From the NCBI RefSeq assembly GCF_026191115.1, contig NZ_JAPHOT010000001.1:3581001-3645000 (forward strand): a stretch of DNA of 64,000 bases, written 5' to 3'. The translations under genes were made by a program, and so were the position numbers. The DNA comes from Legionella sp. PATHC035 (GTDB taxonomy: Bacteria; Pseudomonadota; Gammaproteobacteria; Legionellales; Legionellaceae). Below, piece after piece: positions 48,786 to 57,861 of this stretch (position 1 is its first letter; each line of letters starts with the position of its first letter). The notes below the pieces were generated by a model, which was given only the letters and a program-made list of their open reading frames with translations, searched no databases and had not been told where the DNA came from.

Positions 48786-49997
48786 ATGAATGAATCGATT
48801 AAAAAAATTGTCCTTGCTTATTCCGGGGGATTGGATACGTCCGTAATGATTCCATGGCTAAAAGAACATTATCAACAGGCTGAAATCATCGCTATGGTGT
48901 GTGATTTAGGCCAAAATGAAGACTTGACCGCGATTAAGGAAAAAGCGATAAAAAGCGGCGCCTCAAAAGCCTATGTAATGAATGTTCAAGATGAATTTGT
49001 TAGCGATTATCTGTGGCGATTAGTCAAGGCTGGAGCGCTTTATGAAAATCAATATATTTTAGGGACCATTTCGCGGCCATTGATTGCAAAAAAAATGGTT
49101 GAAATTGCAATGGAAGAAAATGCAGAAGCTGTTGCTCATGGAGCAACTGGAAAAGGTAATGATCAGGTTCGCTTTGAATATACGGTCAAAGCATTGGCTC
49201 CAGAACTTAAGATTATTGCTCCATGGAGAACATGGCAGATTAAGTCAAGACAACAGGCAATTGAGTATGCCAAATTACATGGGATAGAAGTACCCGTTAC
49301 CCCAAAATCACCTTATTCACGCGATCATAATCTTTGGTATATTTCCCATGAGGGAGGTGTATTGGAAGATCCGGGACAACCTAGACCCGATGATTTATTA
49401 TTAATGACAGCCTCATTGGAACAAACACCTGATAATCCAGAGTTAGTGAGTATTGAGTTTGAAAAAGGGGTTCCTGTTGCATTGAATGCTACAAAAATGC
49501 CCTCAGTCGAATTGCTTAGACAATTAAACCAAATTGCTGGTTCTCATGGAATTGGAGTGGCTGATCTTGTTGAAAATCGATTAGTGGGCATGAAGATCAG
49601 AGGAATATATGAAGCACCTGCTGCCGCAGTTCTGTACAAGGCACATCAAATGCTCGAAAGTTTATGCCTTGACCGATCCACTTTGCATTTAAAACAGTCT
49701 TTACAACAAACATATGCCAATCTTGTTTATGAAGGACGATGGTTTTCTCAGGCCAAGCATGCCTTGGATGCCTTGATTGATGTCACGCAACAACATATGA
49801 CGGGAACTGTAAGTGTGCAGTTATTTAAGGGGAACATAATTCCTTACGGAATGTATTCACCATTTAGTTTACATGATCCTGCTTTAGCGACATTCGAAGA
49901 AGATGGTGTTTATAATCAACAGGATGCTGAAGGATTTATTAATTTATTTTCTTTGTCGGCACAAGTTTATGGCAAAGTACATAAAGGAGGTCAATGA
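48786..49997 (+). CDS. argG: Argininosuccinate synthase
   Basis: Condenses citrulline and aspartate with ATP in the penultimate step of arginine synthesis. It has 403 residues, the usual length. The ATP-pyrophosphatase loop is [37 protein letters not shown] and [16 protein letters not shown] are family signatures. It is cotranscribed with the transporter genes ahead and argH behind (4-base ATGA overlap). Upstream arginine genes are absent here, which fits a cell that imports citrulline or a related precursor, as an inference. Confidence 0.96.
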   Translation: MNESIKKIVLAYSGGLDTSVMIPWLKEHYQQAEIIAMVCDLGQNEDLTAIKEKAIKSGASKAYVMNVQDEFVSDYLWRLVKAGALYENQYILGTISRPLIAKKMVEIAMEENAEAVAHGATGKGNDQVRFEYTVKALAPELKIIAPWRTWQIKSRQQAIEYAKLHGIEVPVTPKSPYSRDHNLWYISHEGGVLEDPGQPRPDDLLLMTASLEQTPDNPELVSIEFEKGVPVALNATKMPSVELLRQLNQIAGSHGIGVADLVENRLVGMKIRGIYEAPAAAVLYKAHQMLESLCLDRSTLHLKQSLQQTYANLVYEGRWFSQAKHALDALIDVTQQHMTGTVSVQLFKGNIIPYGMYSPFSLHDPALATFEEDGVYNQQDAEGFINLFSLSAQVYGKVHKGGQ

Positions 49998-51232
49998 TGG
50001 CCCATAAAACTTGGGGGGGGCGATTCAAGAAGGAGCTCGATCCTAAAGTAATGCATTTTAATGCTTCTTTGGCTTTCGATAAGGTGCTTTATCTCCATGA
50101 TATTGTCGGCAGTCAAGCACATGCAAAAATGTTAGCACGTCAAGGACTTATTTCGGACAATGAGGCCGATTTGATCTGCCGTGGACTTGATGAAATAAGT
50201 CAAGAAATAGAACAAGGGATTCATCAATTTGATGAGTCCTGTGAAGACATTCATATGTTTGTGGAACAGTTGCTCATTGCTAAAATTGGTGATGTTGGTA
50301 AAAAACTTCACACAGGTCGCAGTCGTAATGATCAGGTTGCTCTGGATTTAAGGCTTTATTCTCGTGATGCCGGGTTGCATATTAATACTCTTTTGCACCA
50401 TTTAAATCAGGCTTTGGATGAATTGGCGAGTACCCATGCCAATGATAAAATTCCAGGTTATACCCATTTACAACAAGCTCAACCCATTTCCTTGGGACAG
50501 TTTTTTGCTGCGTACCGGGCAATGTTTCAACGAGACCTAGAGCGATTGAGTGATTGGCATACGCGAATGAATTTTTCTCCTTTAGGCGCCGGTGCTTTAG
50601 CAGGAAGTACTTTACCTTTGGACCGCATCTGGGTGGCACAAAATTTGGGTTTCAGCGGGGTGATTGAGAATACGCTGGATGCAGTGAGCGATCGTGACTT
50701 TATCATTGAATTTTGTTCTGTTGCCTCAATTATGATGATGCATTTATCACGTCTTGCTGAAGATTTAATTCTTTGGGCGACTCAAGAATTTGGTTTTATA
50801 ACCCTGGATGATGCTTTTGCTACGGGTTCCTCTTTAATGCCTAATAAGAAAAATCCAGATGTTTTGGAGTTAATTAGAGGCAAAAGTGGCCGAGTGTTCG
50901 GACATTTAATGGGAATTCTAACTGTGATGAAGGGTTTGCCGCTGGCGTATAACAAGGACATGCAAGAAGATAAAGAGTGCTTGTTTGATACAGTCAATAC
51001 ATTGGGGGCTTGTTTGGAAATCATCACCCCTTTTCTGCATAGCGTTCAATTCAATACAAAATTAATGGCACAAAAAGCCAATGGTGGTTATCTCAATGCG
51101 ACAGCTATATTAGAATCTTTAGTATTGAAAGGAATCCCTTTTAGAGACGCTCATCATCAGGTGGGTTTGTGGGTTCAGGCGGCTATTGATCAGAATTGTT
51201 CGCTTGAAGAGATTATGCAAAAGGAACCCTAG
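49997..51232 (+). CDS. argH: Argininosuccinate lyase, short C-terminus
   Basis: Splits argininosuccinate into arginine and fumarate. The fumarase-superfamily signature [20 protein letters not shown] is intact, as are [20 protein letters not shown] and the catalytic His region [17 protein letters not shown] at 49984-49990 favours ATG 49997 over the ATG at 49994, giving 411 residues. This is about 45 residues shorter than E. coli ArgH: it ends at EEIMQKEP, directly before a dispersed repeat. This may be normal for the genus. It is the last gene of the argR-controlled operon. Confidence 0.94.
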   Translation: MAHKTWGGRFKKELDPKVMHFNASLAFDKVLYLHDIVGSQAHAKMLARQGLISDNEADLICRGLDEISQEIEQGIHQFDESCEDIHMFVEQLLIAKIGDVGKKLHTGRSRNDQVALDLRLYSRDAGLHINTLLHHLNQALDELASTHANDKIPGYTHLQQAQPISLGQFFAAYRAMFQRDLERLSDWHTRMNFSPLGAGALAGSTLPLDRIWVAQNLGFSGVIENTLDAVSDRDFIIEFCSVASIMMMHLSRLAEDLILWATQEFGFITLDDAFATGSSLMPNKKNPDVLELIRGKSGRVFGHLMGILTVMKGLPLAYNKDMQEDKECLFDTVNTLGACLEIITPFLHSVQFNTKLMAQKANGGYLNATAILESLVLKGIPFRDAHHQVGLWVQAAIDQNCSLEEIMQKEP

Positions 51233-51243
51233 AAATGGGGCAG

Positions 51244-51316
51244 GGTATCGTCGAGGGTGAGGGTTACCCTCATCCGCCCTGGCGGGCACCTTCTCCACTC
51301 GGGGGGTAGGGAAGGA
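51244..51316. repeat. GGTGAGGGTTACCCTCA-type repeat after argH
   Basis: Contains GAGGGTGAGGGTTACCCTCA, CCGCCCTGGCGGGCACCTTC and TCCACTCGGGGGG, a mix of short palindromes (GGGTTACCC; CCGCCCTGGCGGG). It begins 11 bases after the argH stop and may end the operon transcript. The remaining bases to 51415 hold no gene. Confidence 0.55.
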
Positions 51317-51415
51317 TGATGGCTGCATATCATCCAGGCCACGAGCTTCTTGCAGAAGCTTATTTTTAAAGTAGAATGAGGGCACACCATAATTTTTCTA
51401 TTGAGTTAGTCATTC

Positions 51416-53551
51416 ATGTTGCAGCATTATAAAACCCAAGGGGGTGTAGAGTTAGAGTGTTTTCAGACGCCACTGGATTATCAGCAAGGTATAGATAATC
51501 TGCTTGAACATTTAGATTCACAAAGAGGCGCCTTATTTGCGTCAAGTTTTGAATACCCCGGACGTTATACCTGTTGGGATATCGGTTTTTATAATCCACC
51601 GTTGGCTTTTATTTGCAGGCAGAATTTAATTCAAATTGATGCACTGAACCAACGCGGTAAGGTGCTGTTAACCTTTATTATCCCATTATTGGAACATGAA
51701 AAAAGTTTAGAAATTCTGGCACAAAGTCATACTTTGCTGCAAATTAAAATTAAAAATTCCGAAGAAGTATTCAGCGAGGAGGAGCGAAGTCAGCAACCTT
51801 CCGTATTTACTGTGATTCGGCTCATTCTGGCTTTTTTTAAAGTCGAAGATGAACCTTATTTGGGATTATATGGTGCTTTTGGTTTCGATTTGATTTTTCA
51901 ATTTGAAGAGTTACAGAAACATAAAAAAAGAGCGCTTTCGCAAAGGGATATGGTGCTTTATTTGCCCGATGAAATTTATGTAGTGAACCATCGTAAAGAA
52001 GAAGCCTTTATTCGACGCTATGATTTTCAATTTCAAGGTCAGTCTACAAAGTCTTTGGCGAGAGAAGGGGTTTCTGTAACATACCAATCACCGAATAAAC
52101 CTGACAAGGCATGTGATCATTTGCCTGGCGAGTATGCACAGGTTGTCGCTCAAGCCAAGGAGCGTTTTGCTTGTGGTGATTTGTTTGAAGTAGTACCAAG
52201 CCAAACATTTTATACCCATTATGAGGATCAACCTTCTTTTCTATTCAAACAAATGCGCCGTTTGAACCCTTCGCCATATGGTTTTTTTATTAATTTGGGT
52301 GATGACGAATATCTGGTTGGCGCATCTCCAGAGATGTACGTCAGAGTTCAGGGAAAAAGGGTAGAGACGTGTCCAATTTCCGGAACCATTAAACGAGGTG
52401 GTGATGCTATAGAGGATGCAGAAAACATTCAGATTTTACTCGAATCAAAAAAAGAAGAATCTGAATTAACTATGTGTACCGATGTAGATAGAAACGATAA
52501 ATCACGTATTTGTGAAGCAGGTTCTGTTAAAGTAATCGGTCGCAGACAAATTGAAATGTATTCGCGAGTGATTCATACCGTAGATCATGTTGAAGGTATT
52601 TTAAGGGAAAACTTTGATGCCGTTGACGCTTTTTTAACTCATATGTGGGTTGTTACTGTAACTGGTGCTCCTAAAATTTGGGCTCTTAATTTTATTGAAG
52701 AGCATGAAAAATCACCCCGCAAGTGGTATGCCGGTGCTGTAGGTTGGTTTGGCTTTAATGGCAATTTAAATACGGGGTTGGTTTTGAGGACCGTGCGTAT
52801 TGAAAAAGGAGTTGCCGAAATTCGTGTGGGTGCTACCTTGCTTTATGATTCAGTACCCGAATCAGAAGAGCAGGAGACGCGCTTAAAAGCATCTGCTTTT
52901 TTAGATATGTTACAAAAGCGTGAATCGAATGTTGATGCCAAGATAACCCATTTGCCTTTAACTGGAAAAGGAAAACACGTTTTACTTATCGATCATCAGG
53001 ATTCCTTTGTACATACTTTAGCAAATTATCTCCGTCAAACGGGAGCAGAAGTCAGTACAATTCGTTTTGATAAGGCGTTGCACTATCTGCAGAATCAAAA
53101 ATATGATCTTGTGGTTTTATCTCCAGGACCAGGTAAACCAGGTGATTTTAATCTATCTCAAACAATTGATATGGCTATTTCTAAGGGGATTCCAATATTC
53201 GGAGTATGCTTGGGTTTACAAGGAATTGTTGAGTACTTTGGTGGTGTTTTGGATGTTCTGGAATATCCGATGCACGGTAAGCCATCAATCATAAATGTAG
53301 TTGGCGAACCGGAGTTGTTTTCAAGCTTGGGAGATAGTTTCAAAGCAGGAAGGTATCATTCACTGTATGCGCGTTTGAATGCAGTGCCCAAAGAATTGAA
53401 GATCACCGCGATGAGCGATGATGGGGTGGTGATGGCTATTTCACATCAACGATTACCCATTCACGCTGTTCAATTTCATCCTGAAACCATATTGTCACTA
53501 GTTAATCAGGCTGGATTAAAAATTATCACTAATTTAATGGGGATGGTTTAA
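51416..53551 (+). CDS. trpEG: Fused anthranilate synthase (TrpE-TrpG)
   Basis: A 711-residue fusion that converts chorismate and glutamine to anthranilate, the first step of tryptophan synthesis. The N-terminal part has the feedback-site region GALFASSFEYPGRYTCWD, and the chorismate-binding core FEVVPSQTFYTHY, CPISGTIKRGGDAIEDAENI and LTMCTDVDRNDKSRICE. From about residue 525 comes a glutamine amidotransferase: LLIDHQDSFVHTLANYLRQ, VLSPGPGKPGDF, nucleophile Cys598 in GVCLGLQG and His688 in VQFHPET. The layout and N-terminus match rhizobial TrpE(G) better than the separate enterobacterial subunits. No leader peptide or attenuator was recognised upstream. PhzE-type enzymes have the same layout, but no phenazine genes are near. 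Confidence 0.9.
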   Translation: MLQHYKTQGGVELECFQTPLDYQQGIDNLLEHLDSQRGALFASSFEYPGRYTCWDIGFYNPPLAFICRQNLIQIDALNQRGKVLLTFIIPLLEHEKSLEILAQSHTLLQIKIKNSEEVFSEEERSQQPSVFTVIRLILAFFKVEDEPYLGLYGAFGFDLIFQFEELQKHKKRALSQRDMVLYLPDEIYVVNHRKEEAFIRRYDFQFQGQSTKSLAREGVSVTYQSPNKPDKACDHLPGEYAQVVAQAKERFACGDLFEVVPSQTFYTHYEDQPSFLFKQMRRLNPSPYGFFINLGDDEYLVGASPEMYVRVQGKRVETCPISGTIKRGGDAIEDAENIQILLESKKEESELTMCTDVDRNDKSRICEAGSVKVIGRRQIEMYSRVIHTVDHVEGILRENFDAVDAFLTHMWVVTVTGAPKIWALNFIEEHEKSPRKWYAGAVGWFGFNGNLNTGLVLRTVRIEKGVAEIRVGATLLYDSVPESEEQETRLKASAFLDMLQKRESNVDAKITHLPLTGKGKHVLLIDHQDSFVHTLANYLRQTGAEVSTIRFDKALHYLQNQKYDLVVLSPGPGKPGDFNLSQTIDMAISKGIPIFGVCLGLQGIVEYFGGVLDVLEYPMHGKPSIINVVGEPELFSSLGDSFKAGRYHSLYARLNAVPKELKITAMSDDGVVMAISHQRLPIHAVQFHPETILSLVNQAGLKIITNLMGMV

Positions 53552-53555
53552 GACC

Positions 53556-54854
53556 ATGCGCAGTAAGATATTGATACTCTATGCGGTATCTTTTGTCCTA
53601 GGTATTGTCGTAGGTCTTGTTGGTTCAACATTTCGATTGTCAATCGATGTGCTCAGTAATTTATTCGATAACTTTTTTCATTTTCTTAGTGTCCATGGAT
53701 GGCCTGCTGGTTTTATTTCGGGATTGGTATCGATGGTTCTGGTTTATGCTGCCTATTTTGCTGTAAAGCGGTATGCTCCTCAAGCATCAGGAAGCGGTGT
53801 TCCAGAGATTGAGGGTACCTTGCTTCATTTAAAAACCATACTTTGGCGGCGGTTATTACCTGTCAAGTTCTTTTTTGGAATTTTGGTACTTTCAGCAAAG
53901 ATGATCTTGGGGCGTGAGGGACCTACGATTCATATAGGTGGTAGTTTAGGAGAAATGCTGGGCAGCTTATTTAATTTATCTCGACGAAGAAAGGATAGTT
54001 TGATTGCTGCGGGCGCTGCTGCAGGTTTAGCTGTAGCTTTTAATGCTCCTTTAGCGGGCGTTATTTTTGTTATGGAAGAGATGCGTAACCAATTCAACTA
54101 TTCTTTTACCAGCTTCAGTATGGTAGTGATCTGCTGCATTACCGCTACGGTCATTCTTGATTTGATCATTGGGCCCCAGCCAACGATTCCAATGAATGTC
54201 TTTGAATTTCCTCATCTTGATTCACTATGGTTATTTGCTTTGTTTGGCATTGTGGTAGGGTTTGTAGGGCTTTTATTTAATCTCTCCTTAATCGGTACCC
54301 TAAAACTCTTGGATAAATTGAGTTCAAGACAAAAATCATATTACGTCCTGACGGTAGGATTTTTGGTTGGCTTCTTAGCAGTATATCATCCTGAGTCAGT
54401 GGGTGGGGGGATGAATATTATTCACCAAGCATTAACTTTGTCCCCTGGGTTTGGTTTTTTGTGTTTTCTTTTAGTGGCCCGATTTGTAGGAACTATGGTG
54501 TGCTATGGAACATCTGTTCCTGGAGGAATTTTTGCTCCTATCCTTTCTTTAGGTACGATTCTAGGTTTAGCGATATTCCATATTTTAGAATGGTTACATA
54601 TTGATTTTTTAACCCAACCTGGCATGTTTGCTGTTGCAGGAATGGCTGCTCTTTTTGCGTCATCTACGCGTTCTCCAATAACAGGAGCAGTGTTGGTGGT
54701 AGAAATGACTCACAATTATTATTTAATTTTCCCTGTGATGATGGCTTGCATTACCGCAACGATTGTACTGCAACTTACTCCGAATGGACCTATCTATGAA
54801 CAACTATTAAATCGTTCTCTTCGGTTGGATGCCAAGAGGATTGCATCTGAGTAG
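53556..54854 (+). CDS. clcA: ClC-family H+/Cl- exchanger
   Basis: Inner-membrane chloride/proton antiporter of 432 residues with about ten or more helices. The anion-pathway motifs are GSGVPE (79-84), GREGPTIHIGG (119-129, gating Glu121) and GGIFAPIL. Glu174-Glu175 in FVMEEMRNQF corresponds to the E. coli proton glutamates 202/203, which points to a coupled exchanger, not a channel. There is no C-terminal CBS pair. It starts 4 bases after trpEG and may share its transcript. Exchangers of this type help in acid resistance. Confidence 0.92.
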   Translation: MRSKILILYAVSFVLGIVVGLVGSTFRLSIDVLSNLFDNFFHFLSVHGWPAGFISGLVSMVLVYAAYFAVKRYAPQASGSGVPEIEGTLLHLKTILWRRLLPVKFFFGILVLSAKMILGREGPTIHIGGSLGEMLGSLFNLSRRRKDSLIAAGAAAGLAVAFNAPLAGVIFVMEEMRNQFNYSFTSFSMVVICCITATVILDLIIGPQPTIPMNVFEFPHLDSLWLFALFGIVVGFVGLLFNLSLIGTLKLLDKLSSRQKSYYVLTVGFLVGFLAVYHPESVGGGMNIIHQALTLSPGFGFLCFLLVARFVGTMVCYGTSVPGGIFAPILSLGTILGLAIFHILEWLHIDFLTQPGMFAVAGMAALFASSTRSPITGAVLVVEMTHNYYLIFPVMMACITATIVLQLTPNGPIYEQLLNRSLRLDAKRIASE

Positions 54855-54937
54855 ATTTCACTCTCCGTGAGCTCGCGCAGGGACGCATAGCTTCACGTAG
54901 AAGGTTGGGATTTATGCATGACTTAAAGCGATTGCAA

Positions 54938-55906
54938 TCAATCTACATGAACAACAATTTTTCCAAAATGCACTCCAGATTGCATGTGTTGGTGTGCCTC
55001 TTCAATTTGTTCCAGTTTAAATTCTGAATCAATGATAGGAGTTAGTTTTTTTGTTCTCAGATGGTTTGCCCATGCTTTATGAACCTGAGTCCATAATTTA
55101 CTTTTTTCCGCGATGGATTGAGAACGGAGAACAAAGCCAATAATTTGTAATCTTTTTCGCATAATCAGTGCAAGGTTGCATTCAACGCTACTTCCCTTAA
55201 GGCAGGCGATCTGAATAAGTTTACCTTTAGGCTTTAGCAAGTGTAAGTGTTTATTAAAATAATCGCCGCCTATAAAATCAACAATCAAATCAACGCTGTG
55301 ATCTTCAATTAAATCCTCGAAATCCTGTTTTTGATAATTGAAGACTTGATCCGCACCAAGTTTCATTGCCCTATCCAATTTGTTATCAGTTCCTACAGTC
55401 GTAATGACGTGTGCACCAATCAATTTTGCCATTTGAATTGCTAATGAGGCGATACCACTTCCTGCTCCATGAATAAGCAACGTTTGACCTGATTCCAACA
55501 TCCCTAAATCAAATAAAGTAGCATACACAGTCATCAATGCCTCAGGAAGCGCTGCAGCAAGTGCATAATCCCAAGTTTCCGGGATGTGTTGAGCTAATGA
55601 GGCTTCGACAGGGCATAACTCAGCATAAGCGCCACTACCAACCAATCCATAAACTGTATCACCTGGTTTAAATTGGGTAACCTTTGCCCCCACTTCAATT
55701 ACTTCTCCAGCAACTTCCAAACCCAGAATATCAGACTCTCCGGCAGGTGGAGGGTATTTACCATAACGTTGCATGATGTCTGCTCGATTTACAGCAGTTG
55801 CTTTGACACGCACTAGAATTTGTGAGTCGCTGTATTCAGGGATTGGGCCTTTTTCGATAACCAATCGATTGTGAGGGCCTGGGTTTTCTATGTGTACGTA
55901 GCGCAA
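54938..55906 (-). CDS. Quinone oxidoreductase (zinc-free MDR, PIG3-like)
   Basis: A 322-residue NAD(P)H-dependent reductase of the medium-chain dehydrogenase superfamily. The N-terminal part has VNRADIMQRYGKYPPPAGES and LGLEVAGEVIEVG, and the nucleotide-binding fold has LLIHGAGSGIASLAIQMAKL. Zinc-binding residues of alcohol dehydrogenases are absent. The start is TTG at 55906 (MRYVHIENPG), supported by AAGGAA upstream. It is a single gene, convergent with clcA. The electron acceptor cannot be deduced. Confidence 0.88.
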   Translation of the reverse strand: MRYVHIENPGPHNRLVIEKGPIPEYSDSQILVRVKATAVNRADIMQRYGKYPPPAGESDILGLEVAGEVIEVGAKVTQFKPGDTVYGLVGSGAYAELCPVEASLAQHIPETWDYALAAALPEALMTVYATLFDLGMLESGQTLLIHGAGSGIASLAIQMAKLIGAHVITTVGTDNKLDRAMKLGADQVFNYQKQDFEDLIEDHSVDLIVDFIGGDYFNKHLHLLKPKGKLIQIACLKGSSVECNLALIMRKRLQIIGFVLRSQSIAEKSKLWTQVHKAWANHLRTKKLTPIIDSEFKLEQIEEAHQHMQSGVHFGKIVVHVD

Positions 55907-55959
55907 AATTTTTTCCTTAAATTAAATTATTAATCAGCCTGGGTGAAGCAAAGCAGAGC

Positions 55960-56033
55960 AGTCATCAACGAAGAATCTCCATGCTGTAACACAAGATTAC
56001 ACCAGGAGATCCCTCGTAGCACCCGAGATGACG
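55960..56033. repeat. Palindromic intergenic repeat before ugpA
   Basis: Runs from GTCATCAACGAAGAATCTCC to AGATCCCTCGTAGCACCCGA followed by GATGACGG. Ends (GTCATC/GATGAC) and inner parts (GAATCTCC/GGAGATCC) are inverted copies. It is the same family as 21231 and 34832. Confidence 0.65.
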
Positions 56034-56153
56034 GCAAAATCTCAGATACCTTACGTTGCAGCAGGCTACATATCACGCAAGCCACTGTTTACCACTTTAC
56101 TTAAAAAACCAGAGCTATATAATGCTTATACAGACCCTCTTTCATGTTGGGCA

Positions 56154-57032
56154 ATGGCTAAATTTAATCATCAACGTCTTTATGCTTGGCTTTTTATCGT
56201 TCCTCAGCTCATTGTTACACTGATGTTTTTTATTTGGCCCGCATGTAACGCCTTATTACAATCTTTTTTTTATACAGATGCCTTTGGCCTACATAAAAAA
56301 TTTGCAGGATTTTCCAATTTTTTGGATCTTTTTTTTGATCCAAGCTACAGCAAAGCAATTGGAGTTACCTTCATTATCGCTTTTAGCGTCACGTTTTTGA
56401 CCATGAGTTTGGGTCTCCTTATGGCCATATTAGTGAATAATAGAGGCCGGACGCAAGGGGTCTATAAATCTTTATTAATTTGGCCTTATGCAGTTGCTCC
56501 AGCAGTAGCAGCAATTTTATGGCGTTTTTTATGTCATCCAACGTTAGGATGGCTGACGCATTTTTTGCAGTCGCTTGGAATTAATTTTGATTATGTAAAT
56601 AATGTAAACCAAGCATTCGCTGTGGTGATCTTTACCGCAACCTGGCAGCAATTCAGCTATAATTTTCTATTTTATCTTGCAGCACTTAAAGCAATTCCAT
56701 CATCATTAATTGATGCGGCAATTATCGATGGGGCTTCTGGGTGGCAACGTTTTTGGCAAATCATTGTTCCACTTTTATCGCCAACTACTTTTTTCTTGAT
56801 GATTATGAACTTGATGTATGGGTTTTTTGATACTTTTGGCATTATTCAAGTAATGACCCATGGCGGTCCCGGCAATAGTACAACTAATTTGATTTATAAG
56901 GTATATCAAGATGGATTTGAAGGAATGGATTTGGGAAGTTCATCCGCACAATCGGTACTCTTAATGATTATTGTGATTATTGTTTCTCTAGTGCAATTTA
57001 AATACCTCGAAAAAAAGGTCCATTACGCATGA
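56154..57032 (+). CDS. ugpA: Glycerol-3-phosphate ABC transporter permease UgpA
   Basis: One of the two inner-membrane permeases for sn-glycerol-3-phosphate uptake. With ATG 56154 (MAKFNHQRLYAWLFIVPQLI) it has 292 residues, like E. coli UgpA (295). An open frame reaches back to 56028, but that part lies in the repeat and is unlike UgpA. Diagnostic parts: LLIWPYAVAPAVAAILWRFL, the EAA loop (LIDAAIIDGASGWQRFWQII) and FDTFGIIQVMTHGGPGNSTT. ugpE follows with a four-base overlap. Confidence 0.9.
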   Translation: MAKFNHQRLYAWLFIVPQLIVTLMFFIWPACNALLQSFFYTDAFGLHKKFAGFSNFLDLFFDPSYSKAIGVTFIIAFSVTFLTMSLGLLMAILVNNRGRTQGVYKSLLIWPYAVAPAVAAILWRFLCHPTLGWLTHFLQSLGINFDYVNNVNQAFAVVIFTATWQQFSYNFLFYLAALKAIPSSLIDAAIIDGASGWQRFWQIIVPLLSPTTFFLMIMNLMYGFFDTFGIIQVMTHGGPGNSTTNLIYKVYQDGFEGMDLGSSSAQSVLLMIIVIIVSLVQFKYLEKKVHYA

Positions 57033-57859
57033 AATCATATTTCGCTCGTATCTTATCACATGGATTTTTATGTTTTTTTGTTATTTTGATGATGTTGCCG
57101 GTTTATTTGGCACTAGTGGCTGCCAGTAATGAAGGCAGTGTTATGATGCAATCTCACATTCCTATGGTTCCTGGTACTTTATTATTTAAAAATTTGAAGG
57201 CAGTAATGACGGACGGATTAGCAGTTACTGGTGGTGAGCCTATTACTTCCATGTTGTTGAACAGTTTTTTTATGGCGTTGGCCATTGCAATAGGTAAGAT
57301 TATTTTTGCATTAGGTTCGGCGTTTGCCTTGGTTTATTTTGATTTTCCATTTAAAAAATTATGTTTTGCCATGATTTTCACGACGATGATGTTGCCTATA
57401 GAAGTCAGGATTGTGCCTACCTTTCAGGTTGTAGCTTCTTTTGGACTACTCAATTCATTTACTGGATTGACTCTACCTTTATTTGTGTCCGCTACAGGAA
57501 CTTTCTTATTTCGGCAGTTTTTTAAAACGATTCCCTCCGAATTGGTTGATGCGGCAAAACTAGATGGAGCAGGGGCTGTGCGCTTCTTTTTTGATATCGT
57601 TTTGCCATTATCAAAAACGCAAATTGCCTCTTTGTTTGTTATTTTATTTGTATATGGTTGGAATCAGTATCTCTGGCCATTAGTGATTACTACAGAAACA
57701 AAAATGGCTACAGTGGTGATGGGTATTCGATATTTAGCTGGAGTAGCAGATCAAGTCCCACAATGGCATTACATAATGACTGTTGCATTGATTGCTCTAA
57801 TTCCACCTTGTATGGTGGTTATGTTCATGCAGCGCTGGTTTGAAAAAGGGTTAAAATAA
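57029..57859 (+). CDS. ugpE: Glycerol-3-phosphate ABC transporter permease UgpE
   Basis: Second permease of the Ugp importer, 276 residues (E. coli 281), with six predicted helices. It parallels E. coli UgpE throughout: MIFTTMMLPIEVRIVPTFQV, LTLPLFVSATGTFLFRQFFK, the EAA loop (ELVDAAKLDGAGAVRFFFDI) and VYGWNQYLWPLVITTETKMA. The ATPase gene follows after 2 bases. Confidence 0.92.
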   Translation: MKSYFARILSHGFLCFFVILMMLPVYLALVAASNEGSVMMQSHIPMVPGTLLFKNLKAVMTDGLAVTGGEPITSMLLNSFFMALAIAIGKIIFALGSAFALVYFDFPFKKLCFAMIFTTMMLPIEVRIVPTFQVVASFGLLNSFTGLTLPLFVSATGTFLFRQFFKTIPSELVDAAKLDGAGAVRFFFDIVLPLSKTQIASLFVILFVYGWNQYLWPLVITTETKMATVVMGIRYLAGVADQVPQWHYIMTVALIALIPPCMVVMFMQRWFEKGLK

Positions 57860-57861
57860 GT

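Noticed and set aside
56028-56153. 42-codon N-terminal extension of UgpA
   Set aside because: It starts in the palindromic repeat, lacks a ribosome-binding site, and is absent from known UgpA, which aligns from 56154.
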